This document shows positions 22,755 through 27,005 of a DNA stretch of 27,005 nucleotides, piece by piece (positions within the stretch are counted from its first letter, which is position 1; every line of letters begins with the position of its first letter). Both the position numbers and the translations under genes were made by a program. The notes under the pieces were generated by a model. That model saw only the letters and a program-made list of their open reading frames with translations. It was not told where the DNA came from and ran no database searches. The stretch covers positions 1 through 27,005 of the forward strand of contig CAVIWF010000035.1 in the NCBI GenBank assembly GCA_963646285.1. Reading direction: 5' to 3'. Source of the DNA: CAKUFA01 sp963646285. Lineage in GTDB: Bacteria > Bacillota > Clostridia > Christensenellales > Aristaeellaceae.

Positions 22755-24779
22755 ATGAAGCAGTGTTTCACGCCAGATGATTTGAAGCAGATTCGCTACC
22801 TTTCCTGGCCTGCCCTGTCCCCTGATGGAAAGCTGATCGCCTTTGTGGAAAAGCTGGGCAGGGAGGAGGACGGCACCTTTCCTCCCATGGTGCGGGTGGT
22901 GGAAAGGACAACCGGGAAGCAGGTCTACCAGACCCCTGCCCTCATGCAGGAGCAGCAGCCCCTGTTTTTGACCAATGACACCCTGACCCTGCTGTGCAAC
23001 GTCAGCGGCGAATACCAGCTGTGGACACGGCATCTCCCCACGGGGGAAGGCAGGCAGGTGACCCACCTGCGCCACGGCATCCTGCGCTACCGCACTGCCG
23101 CCGGGAAGGTCGTCTTTGAAGCCACCGTGTACCCGGGGGAAGCAGAAAGCGGCAGCATTTTGCAGGAGATGACCCCTCAGGAGAAGGCCGACTGGCTGGA
23201 AGAAATGGACTATACCCCTTACGTGGCCACCGACCTGATTGACAAAATGGACGAGTGGTACGGCATGCGGAAGGGGGAAATCAGCCGCATCGGCGTATGC
23301 GACCTGGAGGGCGGGGACGCCTGCATCCTGCCCCTGAAGGGCATGGAGTGCCTCTATCCTGCCATTAGCCCGGACGGACAGCGGCTGTGCTTCTACGGCA
23401 TGCCCTACCATGGCGCCAGGGGCTACAACAAGGAGCTGTTCACCTGCAAGGCAGATGGCAGTGATGTGCAGCAGCTGACCCAGAACGTGATGCTCTTTGG
23501 CAGCGGCACCCCCCTGTTCACCCCGGATGGTACCGCCGCTCTTGCCCTTGCCTATCACATGAACGAGGGGGGTGGCTTTACCCCCATGCCCTACCGGGTT
23601 CCGCTGGACGGCACCGAGGCCATCCCCATGCTGGACACCGGGGATGAATCCCTTTGCGAAGGGGCAGGGGAAATGGTGGTTGGCCGGGCGGAAAACGGGG
23701 AGAACGACAACACGATGTTCGTGGTGGGTCAGCGGTTGTGGTTTCAGGGCAGCTACAAAGGCCGCAGCAACCTGTACAGCGTCAGCCTGACAGACCCGGC
23801 AGATATTCGCCTGGAAAAGGCGGGGCAGACGGACATACAGTCCTTCGGCATGAACGCCAACGGGGATCTGGCAATGATGCAGGGCACTGCCTGCCAGATT
23901 GCCGAATTGTATGCAGATGACAAGCCCCTCACCCAGGAAAATGCCTGGCTGAACGCCTATGCCCAGGGCAGGCTGGAGGAAAAGTGGATCCCCAGCCGTG
24001 ACGGCAAGGCCATGCTTCACTACTGGCTCCTGCACCCAGTGGAGGAAGTGCCGGGAAAGCGGTACCCTGCCGTGCTGGACGTACACGGCGGCCCCACCGT
24101 TACCTATGGCACGACCTGGTGGCATGAGTTCCACGCCCTGTCCGCCGCCGGCTTTGCGGTGATTTACGGGGATCCCCGGGGCAGTGCGGGCTACGGCAGA
24201 GACTTCCTGAAAGGGGGGCTTTGCTGGAAGCAGGAAGCCATGGATGACCTGATGGCCATGTGTGACGATGCGGCAGCCTCCGGCCTGGTGGACAGCAGGC
24301 GCATCGGCATCACGGGGGGCAGCTACGGGGGCTACATGGTGGTGAAGATGATCGGCAGCAATGATTACTTTGCCTGCGCCGTGGCGCAAAGGGCTCTGAT
24401 TAACCTGGCCACCTCCTACGGCACAGGGGACATGGGCTTTGTATCCGAAGAGGGCACCGTGCCCAAGGATTTCACCATGCTGAAGTACCTGTGCGACCGG
24501 GCACGGAACAGCAACATCCGCCGGGTGGACAACATCAAGGTGCCTACCCTGATCCTCCATGCCAGCAACGACTATCGCTGCACCTTTGAGCAGGCGGAGC
24601 AGCTGTTCATCGCCATGAAGGAAAGACGGCCGGAGGTGCCTGTCCGCCTGGTGCGCTTCCCCGGGGAAAACCACGGCCTGACCCGCACAGGCAAAATGCA
24701 TCATCAGGTACGCCACCTGCAGGAAATGGTGGACTGGTTCGTCAAGTACCTGAAGAAGGAGGAAGCAGACCATGCCTAA
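22755..24779 (+). CDS. S9-family serine peptidase (acylaminoacyl-peptidase/prolyl-oligopeptidase-like), first paralogue
   Basis: A 674-residue two-domain peptidase. An N-terminal beta-propeller of PD40-like repeats (for example PALSPDGKLIAF, PAISPDGQRLCF, PLFTPDGTAAL) covers about residues 10-400 and limits entry to short peptides. A C-terminal alpha/beta-hydrolase domain follows, with S523 in GGSYGGY, D606 in ASNDYRC and H640 in GENHGL as catalytic triad. HGGP, which shapes the oxyanion hole, is present. No signal peptide is seen. It starts four bases after the metallopeptidase stop, with GAGGTGAG upstream, and overlaps the next S9 gene by eight bases. Exact specificity (prolyl, acylated or general oligopeptide) is not readable. 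Confidence 0.93.
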   Translation: MKQCFTPDDLKQIRYLSWPALSPDGKLIAFVEKLGREEDGTFPPMVRVVERTTGKQVYQTPALMQEQQPLFLTNDTLTLLCNVSGEYQLWTRHLPTGEGRQVTHLRHGILRYRTAAGKVVFEATVYPGEAESGSILQEMTPQEKADWLEEMDYTPYVATDLIDKMDEWYGMRKGEISRIGVCDLEGGDACILPLKGMECLYPAISPDGQRLCFYGMPYHGARGYNKELFTCKADGSDVQQLTQNVMLFGSGTPLFTPDGTAALALAYHMNEGGGFTPMPYRVPLDGTEAIPMLDTGDESLCEGAGEMVVGRAENGENDNTMFVVGQRLWFQGSYKGRSNLYSVSLTDPADIRLEKAGQTDIQSFGMNANGDLAMMQGTACQIAELYADDKPLTQENAWLNAYAQGRLEEKWIPSRDGKAMLHYWLLHPVEEVPGKRYPAVLDVHGGPTVTYGTTWWHEFHALSAAGFAVIYGDPRGSAGYGRDFLKGGLCWKQEAMDDLMAMCDDAAASGLVDSRRIGITGGSYGGYMVVKMIGSNDYFACAVAQRALINLATSYGTGDMGFVSEEGTVPKDFTMLKYLCDRARNSNIRRVDNIKVPTLILHASNDYRCTFEQAEQLFIAMKERRPEVPVRLVRFPGENHGLTRTGKMHHQVRHLQEMVDWFVKYLKKEEADHA

Positions 24780-26745
24780 GCGTCTTCCCCAGTTTTCTGA
24801 CACATGGAACATGGAGCGCCTAAACGGCGGCGACTGGTGCGCCGAAAAGCAGCTGGTGTGCTATGCCTCCAACAAGACTCAGGGCATCATCGTCCGCAGC
24901 CTGCAGGACGGCACGGAGAAAACATACACCGCCGGGGGCGGCGGCGAAGGCTATGCCCGCTTTTCCCCGGACGGCAGCAAGGTGCTGTTCTGCTCCTCTC
25001 TGCCGGACAAGGGACGGCAGGTCTGCGTAGCGGAGCTTGCCACCGGCGAGGTCAAGCAAGTTTCCGCCATCCATGGTGCTGCCATGGAGCCTATGTGGAG
25101 CCCGGACGGCACGAAGATCCTCTTTGCATCCTCCCAGGGTTCTGCCGGCAAGGAAGCAGCAGGCCGGGCGGATGAAGCCATTGTGATTGAAAACTTCAAC
25201 TACAAGTTTGACGGTGCAGGCTACATCACCCCGGATGGTCACGTGCAGCTCTTCGTCTGCGACCTTGCCAGCGGCGAAACCCGCCAGGTGACCCAGGGTG
25301 CGTACAACTACATGCACCACTGCTGGGCACCGGACAGCCGGCACATTGCCTTCTGCGGCAATCAGCACCGGGGGGCAGAGGAAAGCATCGGCTTCGACCT
25401 GTATGTGATGGATCTGCAGGCAGAAAGCGTGGAGCAGGCGGTGCAGGTCTCCCATGACCTGGTCATCGTGTCCTATCCCAACCCCATCCGCCCGGTATTC
25501 ACCGCCGATGGCAAAAGTCTTATCATGGGAGCACTGAACCCGGATGCCGACGTGAACAAGGGCTACCCGGAAGCCTATCTGTTCCGCTTTGCCGCCGACG
25601 GCACGGAGCAGGAGCAGATTTTCCAGCAGGATGCAGGCTGCTTCCAGTGCGTTCAGTTCCCCTACAACGCCTTTGCAGGCACAGGCATGGACAAGGTGCA
25701 GCTGGACAGGGACACGGGAGATGTGTACTTTGTTTCCGGCTGGATGGGTCAGGGCAACCTGTACCGGCTGCCTGCCGGAAGCCAACATGCTGAGCCGGTG
25801 CTTACCGGCAAGCACTGCTGCCACGGCCTTTCTCCCATTCATGAGGGCAAAATGCTGGTGGCAGATGTAACCCCCACCACAGCGGAAGCCTACTGGCTCA
25901 TAGACATCCACACCGGGGAAAAGCTGCTCAAGGCTGTGCAGAGCAATCAGACCCTGATGGAAGAAGTGGCACTTTCCCCTGTGGAGGATTTCTTCTTTGA
26001 CACTCTGGACGGGGAAGGCCGGGTTCACGGCTTTGTCATGCCCCCTCAGGAACGGGAGGAAGGAAAGAAGTACCCCACCATCCTCTATGTTCACGGCGGA
26101 CCCCATCCCTTCTATACCTATGGGCTGACCATGGAATTCCAGTGCTTTGCGGCGGCAGGCTTTGGGGTCATCTGCTGCAATCCCCGGGGTTCCAGCAGCT
26201 ACGGGGTGGAGCACCTGAACATGCGCCGTGCTTTTGACGGCTCTGCCTACACGGACTGTCTCCAGTTTGTGGAGGAGGCGGTGCGCCGCTTTGACTGGAT
26301 TGACGGCAGCCGCATGGGAGTTACCGGCGGCAGCTATGGCGGGTACATGACCAACTACATGGCCACCCATTGCAGCCGGTTCAAGGCCTACATTACCCAG
26401 CGCAGTGTGTGCAGCAACCTGATCGACTACGCCTCTTCCGACATGCAGGGGAAGAGCATGGATTACACCTCCTTTGAGGAGTTTATGGTGCACGAGCTGG
26501 AGCAGTCCCCGGTGGCCTATGCCGAGCGGGTGAATGCGCCCCTGCTGATCCTCCACGGGGAGGACGACCTTCGCTGCCCGGTGGAAGGTGCCCATCAGCT
26601 CTTTATCGCCGTGAAGGATACCCATCCTGACCTGCCGGTCAAGCTGATGATCTTCCCCCACACATCTCACGATCAGCCTTCGGATCCCCGGCTGCTGAAG
26701 CGGTACTATCAGGAAATGGTGGACTGGTTCAAGGCGTGGGTGTGA
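24772..26745 (+). CDS. S9-family serine peptidase, second paralogue
   Basis: A 657-residue relative of the preceding gene, with the same layout: PD40-type propeller repeats (YARFSPDGSKVLF, PMWSPDGTKILF, CWAPDSRHIAF) and an alpha/beta-hydrolase domain with S521 (GGSYGGY), D599 (GEDDLRCP) and H633 (TSHDQPSD). The two genes share the HGGP, NPRGSSSYG and GGSYGGYM blocks but differ strongly in the propellers, so they probably cut different peptides. It is cytoplasmic, with no signal peptide. It is the last gene of the array. A palindrome and a structured repeat follow, with no canonical U-tract terminator in between. Confidence 0.93.
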   Translation: MPKRLPQFSDTWNMERLNGGDWCAEKQLVCYASNKTQGIIVRSLQDGTEKTYTAGGGGEGYARFSPDGSKVLFCSSLPDKGRQVCVAELATGEVKQVSAIHGAAMEPMWSPDGTKILFASSQGSAGKEAAGRADEAIVIENFNYKFDGAGYITPDGHVQLFVCDLASGETRQVTQGAYNYMHHCWAPDSRHIAFCGNQHRGAEESIGFDLYVMDLQAESVEQAVQVSHDLVIVSYPNPIRPVFTADGKSLIMGALNPDADVNKGYPEAYLFRFAADGTEQEQIFQQDAGCFQCVQFPYNAFAGTGMDKVQLDRDTGDVYFVSGWMGQGNLYRLPAGSQHAEPVLTGKHCCHGLSPIHEGKMLVADVTPTTAEAYWLIDIHTGEKLLKAVQSNQTLMEEVALSPVEDFFFDTLDGEGRVHGFVMPPQEREEGKKYPTILYVHGGPHPFYTYGLTMEFQCFAAAGFGVICCNPRGSSSYGVEHLNMRRAFDGSAYTDCLQFVEEAVRRFDWIDGSRMGVTGGSYGGYMTNYMATHCSRFKAYITQRSVCSNLIDYASSDMQGKSMDYTSFEEFMVHELEQSPVAYAERVNAPLLILHGEDDLRCPVEGAHQLFIAVKDTHPDLPVKLMIFPHTSHDQPSDPRLLKRYYQEMVDWFKAWV

Positions 26746-26775
26746 AGAAAAACGAGTTCCTGTGAATCCAAAAAG

Positions 26776-26808
26776 CATCCCCAACCGCATGATTTGCGGC
26801 TGGGGATG
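26776..26808 (+). terminator. Hairpin after the last gene of the array
   Basis: CATCCCCA-A-CCGCA and TGCGG-C-TGGGGATG pair around TGATT (13 base pairs, one A-C mismatch). It lies 30 bases after the stop codon and has no T run behind it, so it may act as an RNA-stabilising end or as a factor-dependent terminator. The outer arm CATCCCCA is the same as in the hairpin at 408-452. Confidence 0.55.
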
Positions 26809-26814
26809 TCAGGG

Positions 26815-27005
26815 CATCGACAAAGTGGCCTTGCCACTTTGTCGAGTTTTGCACTCACTCACTGGTCGAACGGTTTCACCGTTCTCCCGGCCGTTCGTTC
26901 GTGTAATGAAGCTTTTTCTGGCGAAAAAGCACGAAAATCGCCGCACATGTCGCCGATTTTCGATTTAGAGTTGAAGGGCTTGCGAGCCCTCCAACGCCAC
27001 CTAGG
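26815..27005 (+). repeat. Structured intergenic repeat, copy C (runs off the window end)
   Basis: Starts CATCGACAAAG like copy A. The first hairpin is CGACAAAGTGGC-CTT-GCCACTTTGTCG (26818-26844), then GAACGG-TTTCA-CCGTTC, the CTTTTT/AAAAAG hairpin, the CGAAAATCG/CGATTTTCG pair with only 13 bases inside, and the closing GTTGAAGGGCT...AGCCCTCCAAC hairpin. It lacks the inner GCCCC-GAA-GGGGC stem of copy A. The expected terminal TTTGTTGATG lies beyond the window. Confidence 0.85.

Overview
The window looks like chromosomal DNA of a fairly high-GC Bacillota, most likely a Clostridia-type anaerobe. The reasons are RNase Y (rny) as the recognisable housekeeping nuclease, strong AGGAGG-type ribosome sites, consensus TTGACA-17-TATAAT-type promoters, a lipobox lipoprotein, a ferredoxin-dependent thioredoxin system and a dense set of peptide-uptake and peptidase genes. 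The genus cannot be named from sequence alone.

Layout. (1) 1-337 (+): the end of a tRNA operon, Asp (cut by the window edge), Phe, Gly and Cys, closed by an intrinsic terminator. (2) 478-6827 (-): an M16C metallopeptidase downstream of two half-size ABC exporters whose reading frames touch or overlap. (3) 6989-9461 (-): a redox and folding cluster, namely a trigger-factor-like foldase, an atypical thioredoxin, a small ferredoxin:thioredoxin-reductase catalytic subunit and an internally duplicated lipoprotein. A promoter lies at 9509-9537. (4) 9637-10008 (+): a consensus promoter, about 340 nt of non-coding but hairpin-rich transcript, and an intrinsic terminator, directly upstream of rny (10067-11629). 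I cannot assign this RNA to a known family. It may be a stand-alone RNA or a long regulated leader of rny. (5) 11688-12908 (-): a metal-dependent amidohydrolase, convergent with rny across a shared bidirectional terminator. (6) 13195-26745 (+): a nine-gene peptide-utilisation array. A family-5 substrate-binding protein is followed by structured repeats, two permeases, two ATPases, a PLP enzyme, an ornithine-cyclodeaminase-family protein, an M61-like metallopeptidase and two S9 serine peptidases. Most junctions overlap or are a few bases apart.

How the parts fit. The array in (6) reads as import of peptides followed by hydrolysis in the cytoplasm and further conversion of released amino acids. 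The neighbouring amidohydrolase, whose family contains Xaa-dipeptidases, shares the intergenic region and may contribute. The exporter/M16C cluster in (2) could export and process something, but no precursor peptide gene is visible.

Repeats. Three copies of a structured intergenic repeat (14848-15080, 15085-15244, and 26815 to the window end) carry hairpins whose arms differ between copies by paired, compensatory substitutions. Two copies separate the binding-protein gene from its permeases and one follows the last gene of the array. With the unassigned RNA upstream of rny, these repeats are the parts least explained by ordinary annotation.
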